Assembly: GCF_017353185.1 (NCBI RefSeq) | Contig: NZ_JAFMYV010000002.1 | Location: 620,001-684,000 of the forward strand | Direction: 5' to 3' | Origin: Fibrella rubiginis | GTDB lineage: Bacteria > Bacteroidota > Bacteroidia > Cytophagales > Spirosomataceae | DNA length: 64,000 bases | Shown: positions 1 through 8,570 of the stretch, in pieces | How the letters are laid out: every line of letters begins with the position of its first letter | Numbering within the stretch: the first letter of the stretch is position 1 | Translations under genes and position numbers: made by a program | The notes under the pieces: generated by a model | What the model was told of the DNA's origin: nothing | Databases searched by the model: none | The model's input: the letters and a program-made list of their open reading frames with translations, nothing else

Positions 1-1
1 G

Positions 2-2221
2 CCACTGACGTTTTTGTACAAAGACAAGCTGAAAGAACTAGAAAAGGAATCAAACATCAAAGTAGGTCAGCCAGTACTGAACGAGAACGTAGCTGAGGTT
101 GAGTTTAAGTTGCCCAACACCGTAAAGCAGCGTATTGTGGCTAGCCGTAACTCACAGGTAGACAATCAGTTTGTGCAGGTTAATGCCTATTACAACGCCA
201 ATCTTTACCCGGCCAAACTCTTGGGTGCGGTATCGCCGCTGGCACCTAATGCCTTTGGCTACTACAAGTTTGAATACGAAGGCACCTTCCATGAGCAGGG
301 CGTCGATGTGTCGAAGATCAAGGTTATCCCCAAACAGTATGGCGACGGGGTTGTGCGGGGTACAGTCTACATTATTGAGGATACCTGGGCCATCTACAGT
401 GCTCAACTGGAAACCATCAACGAACAGGGTTTTACGATAAAGCTGAAATCGACCTGCAGCCCGATCAAATCGGTCTGGATGCCCGTGAGTCAGCAGTTCG
501 ACGTCGACGGGTCATTTATGGGGGCTACCTTTTCGGCGCAGGCGGTGCGCAGTCAGAGCTTCCGCGATTTTGTGATTAACCCTGGTTTTGTGGAAGACGT
601 GAAGGTGGTCGACGAGCGATTTAATGCCCCGGCCCGCACGCTGAGCAAAACCGACGTGAAAGCCCAGCCCTTTGCCGAGGCCGTGGCGAAACAGAAAGAG
701 TTTTCGACTAAAAACCTGAAGCAGCTCGTCAAAGAATATGAAAAGCAGGAATACAAAGCCCGCAAGGCCCGCAAAGAAGACGTGGCCGTAGTCCGCAATG
801 ACTCTACCGTGATCGACTCGCTGGCCCGCAAACGCAGCAACGCCTTCTGGGATTCGCTCCGCACGGTGCCGCTCACCAAGGCTGAGGTGGTCAGTTACCA
901 GAAAAGCGACAGTCTGCGCGTAATCAAGCTCGGCACCGCCCCCACCGACAGCCTGAAAAAAGCGCAGGCGGCGGCAAAAAAACGGAAAGCCAATAACCCT
1001 TTCAGCCTGCTGTTTGGCAAACACAACTGGAACCCTTCGCGCCGTACGTCGTGGCATTGGCATGGCCCCGTTGATCTGGAAAGTGCCTATTTTAACACCG
1101 TCGAGGGTTTTCCGATCACGGCTTCGCTACGTTTCAACCGTCGGCTCGATAGCCTGAAACAAAATCGCATGGCCCTCAGCGGCCTGGCCCGCTACCAGAC
1201 CGGTCGGCAGCAGTTTGTAGGCTACGGCACGGCTTCCTACACGCACAAAACCACCGCTGTTGAGCTGTCGGGCGGGCGGTTTGTGTCGCAACTCAACGAG
1301 AGCAACCCCATTGAGCCCGTGCTGAACACGCTTACAACGGCGTTTTTCGAGCGCAACCTGATGAAGCTCTTTCAGAAGGATTACCTCAAACTAAGCCTGA
1401 CCACTCAGCCCAATGAAGGCCGTTTCCGGTTGGGCGGCAGCCTGGAATACGCCGAACGTACTGAACTGGGCAACTACAAAGAGAGCATCAAGCCGCTGAT
1501 CAACTGGGCCTATTTCAGCTATACGCCAAACCGACCCGCCACTAGCGAGGTAGAGAGTGCGGGCTTTCCGGTGCATCAGGCCCTGACTCTGAACCTGAAC
1601 GCCTCGCTGCGCCTAGGCGAACTGCGCTACCGCATACGCAACGGCAAGCGGATTCAGCTCACCAACAGCGAGGCCCCGCTGGTTACATTCAATTACCGCA
1701 AAGGCATTTCAGGTGTGGGCAATTCGGATATTGACTATGATTTTGCGCAGCTAACCTGGCGGCACTCAGTCGAAACGGGTATCCGCAGCCGACTGGCCTA
1801 TCAACTATCAGCGGGCGGATTCCTAACCGACAAATCGGTGTATTTTCCTGACTTTAAGCACTTTCAGGGTAACGAATTCTTTTTGCAAATGGGCGATCCG
1901 GTCAGTGCATTTCGGTTTTTGCCCTACTACCAGTACAGCACCCGCAGTCGCTTTGCCGAGGCCCACGTGCTGATGGAATATCGTCAGTTGCTGCTTACGC
2001 AGCTGACACTGGTACGGCTGGCGGGCTTTAGGGAAAACCTATTTGTGCACTACCTCGCCACCCCCGCCAGCCGCAACTACACCGAAGTCGGCTACGGCCT
2101 CGACGGCCTCATTCCGGGCTTCCCTTTCTTTCGCGTCGAAGTGGTGGGTCGTTTCCAGGGCGGCAACTACCTCGGCACCGGTTTCCTCATCGGCACTACC
2201 ATGCGGTTCGGAGGCAATTGA
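2..2221 (+). CDS. DUF5686 family outer-membrane protein, 5' end outside window
   Basis: The reading frame is open from the first bases, so the gene starts upstream and only about 740 C-terminal residues are present. The early part has alternating beta-type segments and a charged, Lys/Arg-rich stretch (about residues 230-330, with repeated SLRxxxL-like pieces). The last 400 residues look like a transmembrane beta-barrel with many aromatic-ended strands and end in a final strand closing with TMRFGGN. DUF5686 proteins usually carry an N-terminal carboxypeptidase-regulatory-like domain, which would lie in the missing part. Function is unknown; outer-membrane location is inferred from the barrel. 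It is convergent with the tRNA-Lys gene, with a large palindrome in between. Confidence 0.8.
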   Translation, partial: PLTFLYKDKLKELEKESNIKVGQPVLNENVAEVEFKLPNTVKQRIVASRNSQVDNQFVQVNAYYNANLYPAKLLGAVSPLAPNAFGYYKFEYEGTFHEQGVDVSKIKVIPKQYGDGVVRGTVYIIEDTWAIYSAQLETINEQGFTIKLKSTCSPIKSVWMPVSQQFDVDGSFMGATFSAQAVRSQSFRDFVINPGFVEDVKVVDERFNAPARTLSKTDVKAQPFAEAVAKQKEFSTKNLKQLVKEYEKQEYKARKARKEDVAVVRNDSTVIDSLARKRSNAFWDSLRTVPLTKAEVVSYQKSDSLRVIKLGTAPTDSLKKAQAAAKKRKANNPFSLLFGKHNWNPSRRTSWHWHGPVDLESAYFNTVEGFPITASLRFNRRLDSLKQNRMALSGLARYQTGRQQFVGYGTASYTHKTTAVELSGGRFVSQLNESNPIEPVLNTLTTAFFERNLMKLFQKDYLKLSLTTQPNEGRFRLGGSLEYAERTELGNYKESIKPLINWAYFSYTPNRPATSEVESAGFPVHQALTLNLNASLRLGELRYRIRNGKRIQLTNSEAPLVTFNYRKGISGVGNSDIDYDFAQLTWRHSVETGIRSRLAYQLSAGGFLTDKSVYFPDFKHFQGNEFFLQMGDPVSAFRFLPYYQYSTRSRFAEAHVLMEYRQLLLTQLTLVRLAGFRENLFVHYLATPASRNYTEVGYGLDGLIPGFPFFRVEVVGRFQGGNYLGTGFLIGTTMRFGGN

Positions 2222-2274
2222 GGTCAAGATCTGCTGTCCAAGACGGTCCACGGTGGTTGTTTCGCGCCTTGGAT

Positions 2275-2484
2275 GGGTTTCACTCTGGTGTGGCTGCTTG
2301 TCCCGTAGGGATTTAACAGCGTAGCGTCGGTAGAAAAATGACCCCGAATTGCTTCTGCGTGCCGTAGGTACGCTACTGGTGACGTACCTACGGCACGTAG
2401 GAAGGGTAAAACCCCAACCCCACCGCTACCGACGCTACGCTGTTAAATCCCTACGGGATAAGCAGCCACACCAGAGTAAAACCC
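2275..2484. repeat. Intergenic long inverted repeat with internal second hairpin
   Basis: Arms 2275-2333 and 2426-2484 are reverse complements over about 59 nt with two mismatches. The loop holds a second, perfect 15-bp hairpin (2358-2372 with 2383-2397). It begins about 50 nt after the DUF5686 stop and faces the tRNA-Lys terminator. The arms here are not built of short tandem words, unlike most palindromes in this window. Confidence 0.9.
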
Positions 2485-2563
2485 ACACTCGCGTTTTTCA
2501 CTTTTATGAGGAAGCATTGTAGAAAATCGGTAGCTTGTAACATTATAATTGAATACAGTCTAA

Positions 2564-2680
2564 CCGCAACAAGGTTATCCCACTACGGTGCTAATTGACC
2601 CCGAAGGAAAAGTAGTAATAAAAGACGTTCACTTATCCGAATTACAGGCCACATTGCGTAAGCTCAACTTGTATAAATAA
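2564..2680 (+). pseudogene. Remnant of a thioredoxin/TlpA-like protein C-terminus
   Basis: A run of 38 sense codons in one frame ends at TAA 2678-2680 and is preceded directly by an in-frame TAA at 2561. The peptide includes GYPTTVLIDPEGKVV, the cis-Pro strand and following hairpin typical of TlpA/peroxiredoxin-like folds, and then a C-terminal helix. No start codon or CxxC motif is present, so this looks like the tail of a deleted gene. It lies between the 2275-2484 palindrome and the tRNA terminator. Confidence 0.6.
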
Positions 2681-2730
2681 ACAATTGCCTCGAACCCAGC
2701 AGAAGACGGAAGGCATAAAACTCCTTAACG

Positions 2731-2777
2731 CAAAAAAAGAAGGGTTGATAGCAAATGCTATCAACCCTTCTTTTTTG
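2731..2777 (-). terminator. Intrinsic terminator of tRNA-Lys
   Basis: A perfect stem (AGAAGGGTTGATAGCA / TGCTATCAACCCTTCT) has a very small loop and is flanked by A7 on the left and T6 on the right. It can therefore act in both directions. It lies just 3' of the leftward tRNA gene. Confidence 0.8.
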
Positions 2778-2781
2778 CCTG

Positions 2782-2854
2782 TGATCCGGCTGGGATTCGA
2801 ACCCAGGACCCATACATTAAAAGTGTATTGCTCTACCAGCTGAGCTACCAGATC
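2782..2854 (-). tRNA. tRNA-Lys (anticodon UUU)
   Basis: On the minus strand the acceptor stem GATCTGG pairs with CCGGATC (one G-U) and is followed by discriminator A. The D arm AGCTCAGCTGGTAGAGC is present. The anticodon stem ATACA/TGTAT encloses loop CTTTTAA, giving anticodon TTT. The T arm GGGTTCGAATCCC is standard. The CCA end is not encoded. Length is 73 nt. Confidence 0.96.
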
Positions 2855-2890
2855 ATTCCTGACAGCCGTGCGAGTGCCGTTTTGGGACTG

Positions 2891-2921
2891 CAAAAGTAGG
2901 GTTTCGTTCTGGCGAACACAA
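2891..2921 (-). promoter_or_regulatory. Bacteroidota-type promoter for tRNA-Lys
   Basis: On the minus strand, TTG at 2921-2919 is followed after 20 nt by TACTTTTG (2898-2891). This fits the TTG-N~20-TAnnTTTG pattern of the Bacteroidota primary sigma factor. The tRNA 5' end is 37 nt downstream, leaving a short 5' leader. Confidence 0.6.
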
Positions 2922-2929
2922 GCCGGGTG

Positions 2930-3790
2930 TCAAACTTTTTTTAATCTCTGGGTCAAAATTACCGCGTCAACCGCTTCCCGCACATCGTGAACGCGCAGGA
3001 TAGATGCGCCCCCCAGTAAGGCAACCGTATTCACTACCGTGGTGCCGTTCAGAGCGAATTCGGCACTGGTATTCAGTGTCTTATAAATAGTCGCCTTGCG
3101 CGATAGCCCTACCAGTATGGGGGCGTCGAAGACGGCGAAAGCAGCCAGTTCGCGGAGTAGCAAAAAATTTTGATCAGCCGTCTTGGCAAACCCAAATCCA
3201 GGGTCGATGATTACCTGCACCGGCCCGTATGACCGGAGTTTGGTTAGTTGGTCGGTTAGTTCAGCCACTACGTCGGGTACCAAATCCGTATAATGGGTCA
3301 GCGACTGCATGGTTTGGGGCGTGCCGCGCAGGTGCATCAGCACGTAGGGTACCCCCAACCCGGCCACCGTGGCAAACATGTCTGCGTCCAGCGTCCCGCC
3401 CGACACGTCGTTGATCATGGCCGCGCCCTGCTCTACAGCCTGCCGCGCCACGTCGGCCCGGAAGGTATCGACGGATATAAGCGCGTCGGGGAAGCTGTTG
3501 AGGATTGCTTCAATCACAGGTAGTACGCGGTCGGCCTCTTCGGTGGGACTAATGGTTGTCGCGCCGGGTCGGGTTGAGTAGCCACCTACGTCGAGAAATG
3601 TAGCCCCCTCGTCGAGCATACGGGCGGCCGTCGCCACGGCGGCCGTCGCCACCTCAAGTCCTACCTCCAGGCGACTGCCGGCGTAGAACGAATCGGGCGT
3701 ACTGTTGATGATTCCCATCACCCTCGGCACGGTCAGGTCGACGGTTTGTCCCCGGCAGATGATCGTTTTTTTCGTAATTTCGGCCATCAA
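2930..3790 (-). CDS. folP: Dihydropteroate synthase
   Basis: Joins pterin pyrophosphate and p-aminobenzoate to form dihydropteroate in cytosolic folate synthesis; target of sulfonamides. The 286-aa TIM barrel shows the family motifs in order: MGIINSTPDSF (25-35), the glycine/serine loop DVGGYSTRPGA (67-77), SVDTFRADVA (106-115), INDVSGG (126-132), DPGFGFAKT (196-204), GLSRKATI (228-235) and the C-terminal RVHDV. Length is normal. The start may be either of two adjacent Met codons (3790 or 3787). It is divergent from the DUF1599 operon across a degenerate heptad repeat. Confidence 0.96.
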   Translation of the reverse strand: MMAEITKKTIICRGQTVDLTVPRVMGIINSTPDSFYAGSRLEVGLEVATAAVATAARMLDEGATFLDVGGYSTRPGATTISPTEEADRVLPVIEAILNSFPDALISVDTFRADVARQAVEQGAAMINDVSGGTLDADMFATVAGLGVPYVLMHLRGTPQTMQSLTHYTDLVPDVVAELTDQLTKLRSYGPVQVIIDPGFGFAKTADQNFLLLRELAAFAVFDAPILVGLSRKATIYKTLNTSAEFALNGTTVVNTVALLGGASILRVHDVREAVDAVILTQRLKKV

Positions 3791-3794
3791 AAAC

Positions 3795-3916
3795 AGTCCA
3801 ATGTTTAACGTTTAGTGTTCAATGTCAACAGCTCTGTCAACAGTAAACTTTAGACCTCAGCAACCAGTTGCCTTCGGCTGTCTACTTTAACCATTGGACT
3901 TTAGACTTTAAACTTA
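3795..3916. repeat. Degenerate heptad-repeat palindrome
   Basis: The left side reads as 7-nt words (GTCCAAT, GTTTAAC, GTTTAGT, GTTCAAT). The right side, on the opposite strand, reads GTTTAAA, GTCTAAA, GTCCAAT. The outer segments AGTCCAATG and CATTGGACT are complementary, but the middle has decayed. It sits in the divergent promoter region of folP and the DUF1599 operon. Confidence 0.6.
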
Positions 3917-3918
3917 TT

Positions 3919-4452
3919 TTGTCCACAGAATCCCAATATCGGCAGGTAATTCAGCGCTGCAAGGACTTGTTCCTGAAAAAAAATCAGGACTACGGCACGG
4001 CCTGGCGCATTCTCCGGTTGTCGAGCATTACCGATCAGATTTTCATCAAAGCCCAGCGCATCCGCACGTTGCAGGAAAAGGGCGTGAGCAAAGTAGGCGA
4101 AGGCATTGAGCCTGAGTTTGTAGGTATCATTAACTACTGCGTGATGGCTCTGATTCAGATTCAACTTGCCGCTGATGCCCGCACCGATATTCCTACCGAC
4201 GAACTGGAGCGCCTCTACGACGGGCAGATGAATCAGGTGATGGATCTCCTTTTCGCCAAAAACCACGATTACGGCGAAGCCTGGCGCGATATGCGCGTTA
4301 GCTCCATGACCGACATTATTCTGATGAAGCTACTGCGTACCAAGCAGATTGAAGACAACCAGGGAGCTACGCTGGTCTCGGAAGGGGTGGAAGCCAACTA
4401 CATGGATATGATCAATTACGCCGTTTTTTGCCTTATTAAGCTAACCTTATGA
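3919..4452 (+). CDS. DUF1599 domain-containing protein (two tandem domains)
   Basis: The protein is about 177 aa and consists of two copies of one module. KNQDYGTAWR...SSITDQI...EGIEPEFVGIINY is followed by KNHDYGEAWR...SSMTDII...EGVEANYMDMINY. This is the usual two-copy DUF1599 form (nucleotide modification associated domain by family name); the activity is not established. I chose TTG 3919 because the sequence upstream is repeat DNA; a TTG at 3868 is also in frame. The stop overlaps the next gene start (ATGA), so translation is probably coupled. This gene next to the BT_3928-type membrane protein is a recurring Bacteroidota arrangement. Confidence 0.85.
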   Translation: MSTESQYRQVIQRCKDLFLKKNQDYGTAWRILRLSSITDQIFIKAQRIRTLQEKGVSKVGEGIEPEFVGIINYCVMALIQIQLAADARTDIPTDELERLYDGQMNQVMDLLFAKNHDYGEAWRDMRVSSMTDIILMKLLRTKQIEDNQGATLVSEGVEANYMDMINYAVFCLIKLTL

Positions 4453-5591
4453 ACGCCACCACACCACAGCCACCAATGAAGGCGCGCATTTCGAAAACGC
4501 TGATTGCCGCCCGCATTGCCCGTTTTGCCGTTGGCATTCTGTTTGTCATCTCCGGCCTTATCAAACTCAACGACCCCGTAGGTACGCAGATTAAGATGGA
4601 CGAATACTTCGAAGTATTTGCCCAGGATCTACCTGTGCTGGCTCCGTTGTTTACTGCCACCCTGCCCTACATGCTCATTATTGCCGTGTTCATGTGTGTG
4701 GCCGAAGTGGTGCTGGGTGTGGCCCTGCTGGCTTCGTTCCGGCCCAAACTGACCACGTGGTTGCTGCTGCTGCTGGTCAGCTTTTTCACATTCCTTACCT
4801 TCTATTCGGCCTACTTTAACCGCGTCACCGACTGTGGTTGTTTCGGCGAGGCCCTGAAACTCAAACCCTGGACGTCGTTTACCAAAGATGTGGTGCTGAT
4901 GGTGCTCATTCTTTACATCATCGGCCACCGCAACCGCATGAAATCGCGCAAAACGGGCTGGCTTGTGTTCATGTCGCTGATACTGTCGGTTGGTTTAGGC
5001 GTCTATGCCATCCAGTACCTTCCGCCCTGGGATATGCTGCCCTACGCAGTTGGCAAGAGCATCCCTACGCAGATGAAACCGTCGGAACCACTTCGCTATG
5101 AGTATATTATGACCAAAAATGGCAAAACGGAACGCTTCGACAAGTACCCCACCGACACCACCTATAAGTTCAAGGAGATGGTGTTGCTCAATGAATCGGC
5201 TAAGCCTAAGATTACCGACTACCGCGTCTGGAATGATGCCGAAGGTGATTTCACAGAACAGACGTTTCAGGGGAACAAACTCTTTGTGATCGTTAAAGAC
5301 GTGAAGCATGTCGACGCGGGGGCCATACCAGCCATCCGGTCGCTGGTTAATAGCCTCAAAGGCACTGCCGTCACGCCTATTCTGCTCACATCGGCCTCCG
5401 ACGAGGCCATCAACACGTTCAAGAAAGAGTTTCAGTTGGTGCTGCCCACCTACAAGGGCGATGCCACTGTACTGAAAACAATCATGCGCACCGACCCCGG
5501 CACCTGGCTTCTCAGCAATGGTATTGTTCGGGGCAAATGGCACCACAACCGCACACCCGATAAAGAGACGGTACTGGGGCTTGTTAAATGA
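4449..5591 (+). CDS. BT_3928 family membrane protein (DoxX/MauE-like N-terminus)
   Basis: The 380-aa protein has four to five hydrophobic segments in its first 200 residues. The opening RIARFAVGILFVISGLIKL is typical of DoxX/MauE-like membrane modules, and a Cys pair occurs at CGCF (about residue 129). The C-terminal half (about 210-380) is soluble and resembles a thioredoxin-like fold without a CxxC. The role is unknown; a redox or disulfide function is only suggested by the MauE similarity. It overlaps the upstream DUF1599 gene by 4 nt and the downstream aroK by 4 nt, a tight three-gene operon. Confidence 0.85.
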   Translation: MNATTPQPPMKARISKTLIAARIARFAVGILFVISGLIKLNDPVGTQIKMDEYFEVFAQDLPVLAPLFTATLPYMLIIAVFMCVAEVVLGVALLASFRPKLTTWLLLLLVSFFTFLTFYSAYFNRVTDCGCFGEALKLKPWTSFTKDVVLMVLILYIIGHRNRMKSRKTGWLVFMSLILSVGLGVYAIQYLPPWDMLPYAVGKSIPTQMKPSEPLRYEYIMTKNGKTERFDKYPTDTTYKFKEMVLLNESAKPKITDYRVWNDAEGDFTEQTFQGNKLFVIVKDVKHVDAGAIPAIRSLVNSLKGTAVTPILLTSASDEAINTFKKEFQLVLPTYKGDATVLKTIMRTDPGTWLLSNGIVRGKWHHNRTPDKETVLGLVK

Positions 5592-6112
5592 AAAACATCT
5601 TCCTGATCGGTATGCCTTCGTCGGGTAAGACGACGCTGGGCAAACGGCTGGCCCGCGAACTGCACTATCATTTTACGGACACCGACAAACTCATTCAGCG
5701 GGAAGAAGGAATGACGGTTGCTCAGCTATTCGAAAAGTTTGGCGAAGCTCATTTCCGCGAACTGGAAGCCCGCGTGCTGCGCACCATTAAACCTGGTGTC
5801 AACCTGGTAGTGGCTACGGGCGGTGGTATGCCCATCTACCACGATAACATGGCCTATATCAAAACCACGGGCGTATCGGTATTTTTAGATGTCCCGCCCG
5901 AAGTCATCTGGGAACGGATGCTGCTCCATGCCGAACAACACCCCAATGAGCAGGCCGAACGCCCCCTCTTCGACGCCGCGGACAGCGACCTGCTCACCAA
6001 CCTGCGCCTGAAACACCAGGCCCGTCTGCCCATCTACAACCAGGCCGACATTATCCTCTCCGGCCACATCACCGAGCAGGACGTACTAAATCAACTGGGC
6101 GACTGGCTATGA
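5588..6112 (+). CDS. aroK: Shikimate kinase
   Basis: Phosphorylates shikimate at the 3-hydroxyl with ATP in chorismate synthesis, in the cytosol. The 174-aa P-loop enzyme shows Walker A GMPSSGKTT (8-16), the shikimate-binding DTD (31-33) and R57, the GGG loop (78-80), and an ERPLF lid segment. Length is typical. It starts inside the stop of the BT_3928-type gene (ATGA overlap) and closes that operon. Confidence 0.95.
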   Translation: MKNIFLIGMPSSGKTTLGKRLARELHYHFTDTDKLIQREEGMTVAQLFEKFGEAHFRELEARVLRTIKPGVNLVVATGGGMPIYHDNMAYIKTTGVSVFLDVPPEVIWERMLLHAEQHPNEQAERPLFDAADSDLLTNLRLKHQARLPIYNQADIILSGHITEQDVLNQLGDWL

Positions 6113-6201
6113 GTGGGTACCGCTAGCCTATGACCTTATTCAACTTGCAAACTTGTTTATTGACCCGTATGTTGGTAAGTTGAACACTACAAAACAGCAA
6201 C

Positions 6202-6360
6202 ATGGCAACGTCACACCAAGGGCACCAAAGGGTGAAAGCCGAGGTCAAAAAAGCTCAAACTAAACCCAGGAGTGGGTTTAATGCTAAAAAGTATGCCGGG
6301 ACTGTAAAATGGGATCAAGATCCGGTAGCTTATCAGCGCGAATTACGTAGCGATGATTGA
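6202..6360 (+). CDS. Small putative antitoxin partner of the PIN toxin
   Basis: This 52-codon ORF is basic in its first half (MATSHQGHQRVKAEVKKAQ) and acidic at its end (WDQDPVAYQRELRSDD). It overlaps the PIN-domain gene by 8 nt, the classic layout for an antitoxin directly upstream of its toxin. I recognise no DNA-binding fold; the C-terminal part could be the toxin-wrapping segment. The call rests on position and size, not on similarity. Confidence 0.6.
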   Translation: MATSHQGHQRVKAEVKKAQTKPRSGFNAKKYAGTVKWDQDPVAYQRELRSDD

Positions 6361-6727
6361 GCCTATTTTCGCCGACACGAACGTACTTATTCGGCTACTC
6401 AATGGCGATAGTTTGGCCACTGAACTACTTGACGGGAAACAGGTATATATTTCAGTGGTCACTGAAATGGAGATGCAGTGTCAGCCACAACTCACTCGCC
6501 CGGAACGGAACATTATTAATGAGTTACTTGCCGATTGCGTCAGTATTGATTTATCACAATCAATAAAACAGCGGGCTATTCAAATTAGATTGACTACTCG
6601 TCTTAAGCTTATGGATGCTATTGTGGCAGCTACTGCGACGGATTTAGGTTTCACGCTGCTTACCGCCGACGAGAAGTTTCGTAGTCACAAACAAACTCCA
6701 GTGGTGATTTTACCCCCGGTGTTTTGA
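6353..6727 (+). CDS. PIN-domain ribonuclease toxin (VapC-like)
   Basis: The 124-aa PIN domain carries the acidic metal-binding set: D8 (FADTN), E38/E40 (TEME), D88 (LMDAIVAATA) and D106 (TADEKF). PIN toxins cleave RNA, often tRNA or rRNA, and are held inactive by the cognate antitoxin. The overlapping 52-aa ORF upstream is the likely antitoxin. Base composition is more AT-rich than the neighbouring operons, which fits a transferred module. Confidence 0.88.
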   Translation: MIEPIFADTNVLIRLLNGDSLATELLDGKQVYISVVTEMEMQCQPQLTRPERNIINELLADCVSIDLSQSIKQRAIQIRLTTRLKLMDAIVAATATDLGFTLLTADEKFRSHKQTPVVILPPVF

Positions 6728-6770
6728 CTGGACCTGCATACGCTTAAACTGCCTCAACACCTGTTTGCCG

Positions 6771-6778
6771 TATATTTG
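6771..6778 (+). promoter_or_regulatory. -7 promoter box before the GT2 operon
   Basis: TATATTTG matches the TAnnTTTG element of Bacteroidota promoters and lies 22 nt before the glycosyltransferase ATG. No convincing TTG is seen at the usual upstream spacing. Confidence 0.4.
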
Positions 6779-6800
6779 TAGGGTCTGTTAACCACTACTC

Positions 6801-7799
6801 ATGAACGCCCCGTTTACGCCCGATCTCATCAGTCTTGTTGTTCCCGCGTTCAACGAAGAAGAGAACCTGCCGGTGCTAGTGGAGCGGTTGCGGGACGTGA
6901 TGGAGCCGCTGGGCCCCTACGAAATCCTGATTATCGACGACGGTAGTACGGATCAGACCAAGGCGGTATTGCGACAGCTGAGTCAGGTGCACGACGAGCT
7001 GCGGTTTATTTCTTTTTCGCGGAATTTCGGGCATCAGATGGCCCTCCGGGCGGGCTACGAACACGCCCGCGGTGCCTGCGCCATCAGCCTCGACGCCGAC
7101 CTACAGCACCCGCCCGAACTGATCCCGACGCTGGTGCAGAAATGGCGCGAAGACTTTGAGGTGGTCTACACCGTGCGCAAACCCGACCCCACGCTCTCGT
7201 GGCGGAAACGATTTACCTCGCGCAACTTTTACAAACTGCTCCGGGCGGCATCAGATCTGGAACTGGAAGACGGTGCTGCCGATTTCCGGTTGCTCGACCG
7301 GAAGGTGATCGATACGCTAAAGAGCTTTAAAGAGAACGACCTCTTCCTGCGCGGCATGATTTCGTGGGTAGGTTTTCGGCAATGCCGGATCGAGTATGAG
7401 CCTGCTGCCCGCTTCGCCGGCACCACCAAATACTCGTTCAAGAAGATGTTTCAGCTGGCCGTGATGGGCATTACCTCCTTTACCACCAAGCCGCTCTATG
7501 CCTCGGTGGTACTTGGCCTGCTGATGGCGCTGTTCTCTACGCTTTTCGGCCTTGAGGTGCTGTATGAGTACTTTTTCACCGACGGTATTGTCTCGGGATA
7601 CACCACAGTGGTGCTGCTGACGCTGCTCATCGGGGGTGCCCAATTCATCGTCATCGGCATTATCGGCGTATATTTGGGCAAAACGTTCGTGGAAGTGAAA
7701 CAGCGCCCACCCTACATCATTGGCGACACGAGCGAGATTGAGGAAGTCATTACATGGCAAGCACCAGCCCCCCGCGCATACTCTTCACCGTTGACGTAG
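6801..7799 (+). CDS. Family 2 glycosyltransferase (polyprenyl-phosphate sugar transferase type)
   Basis: The 332-aa protein has a GT-A domain with VVPAFNEEENL (13-23), the metal/nucleotide motif DDGS (46-49), the second acidic motif DADLQHP (around 98-104), and two C-terminal membrane helices (about 230-300). This is the DPM1/GtrB/ArnC layout, which loads a sugar onto a polyprenyl phosphate at the inner membrane. It overlaps the polysaccharide deacetylase gene by 46 nt, and a GT87 gene follows, so the three probably act on one lipid-linked glycan. The sugar and acceptor cannot be read from sequence. Confidence 0.9.
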   Translation: MNAPFTPDLISLVVPAFNEEENLPVLVERLRDVMEPLGPYEILIIDDGSTDQTKAVLRQLSQVHDELRFISFSRNFGHQMALRAGYEHARGACAISLDADLQHPPELIPTLVQKWREDFEVVYTVRKPDPTLSWRKRFTSRNFYKLLRAASDLELEDGAADFRLLDRKVIDTLKSFKENDLFLRGMISWVGFRQCRIEYEPAARFAGTTKYSFKKMFQLAVMGITSFTTKPLYASVVLGLLMALFSTLFGLEVLYEYFFTDGIVSGYTTVVLLTLLIGGAQFIVIGIIGVYLGKTFVEVKQRPPYIIGDTSEIEEVITWQAPAPRAYSSPLT

Positions 7800-8548
7800 A
7801 AGAATTTGATACGGCCCTCGAATACGGCCACGACCTGTCACTCACTGATCAAATTGCGGTATCGACCAAAGGCCTGCGCCTGCTGGCCGAACGGTTCGAG
7901 GCACTCAATGCCCGGACCACCCTGTTCACCACGGCCAACTACGCCCTGCATGAACCTGCACTGATGCAGCAACTGGCCAGGCGCCATGAGATTGCCTCGC
8001 ACGGGTATTTCCACACGACGTTTGAACCGGGTGATCTGGCTAAATCGAAACAGGCGCTGGAAACGTTGCTGGGCAAGCCTGTTCGTGGGTTTCGGCGGGC
8101 GCGGATGGGCGATACCAACCCCGATGAGGTGGCCGATGCAGGTTATGTATACAACTCATCGCTGCACCCCACGTTCATTCCGGGGCGGTACAACCATTGG
8201 GGTGAACCACGCTTACCCTTCCGCGAACAGTCGGTATGGCAAATTCCGGCCTCGGTAACGCCCAGGCTACGGCTGCCCCTGTTTTGGCTTAGCCTGAAAA
8301 ATTTTCCCTTTGCGCTCTACAAGCAACTGTGCCTGGAAACACTCCGCGCCGATGGCTACGTGAACCTGTATGTCCACCCCTGGGAGTTCACCGACCTCTC
8401 GGCTTTCGACAAAATTCCGACCTACGTCAAACGCTATTCTGACCACGAACTCCTCGACCGCGTAGAGGCCCTGCTTCGCTTCCTCCGTCAGCACGGTGAG
8501 TACGCCACGATGGGTGAGTTTGCGGAAACACTAGAGTCTAAAGTTTAA
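7754..8548 (+). CDS. Polysaccharide deacetylase family protein
   Basis: The 264-aa NodB-fold protein opens with the metal-site strand TVDVEEFD (13-20). It also has the SHGYFHTTF motif with the metal His residues, GFRRARMGD, and a C-terminal YVHPWEF. This pattern matches the subgroup found in exopolysaccharide/lipid-linked glycan loci, which removes N-acetyl groups from sugars. It overlaps the GT2 gene upstream by 46 nt. The last residues (ESKV, stop) are encoded by a one-armed heptad repeat that continues downstream. Confidence 0.88.
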   Translation: MASTSPPRILFTVDVEEFDTALEYGHDLSLTDQIAVSTKGLRLLAERFEALNARTTLFTTANYALHEPALMQQLARRHEIASHGYFHTTFEPGDLAKSKQALETLLGKPVRGFRRARMGDTNPDEVADAGYVYNSSLHPTFIPGRYNHWGEPRLPFREQSVWQIPASVTPRLRLPLFWLSLKNFPFALYKQLCLETLRADGYVNLYVHPWEFTDLSAFDKIPTYVKRYSDHELLDRVEALLRFLRQHGEYATMGEFAETLESKV

Positions 8549-8570
8549 GGTTCAATGGCTAAAGTTGCGC
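8533..8570 (+). repeat. One-armed heptad repeat
   Basis: Five 7-nt words (GTCTAAA, GTTTAAG, GTTCAAT, GGCTAAA, GTTGCGC) run through the end of the deacetylase gene into the GT87 start. No complementary arm follows. It ends in the same GTTGC word that leads into the GC-rich core of the full palindromes. Confidence 0.65.

Noticed and set aside
2642..2893. Open frame on the minus strand through the tRNA
   Set aside because: Its peptide contains the translated tRNA-Lys sequence (AQLVEQY, GSNPSRIT type), a standard artefact.
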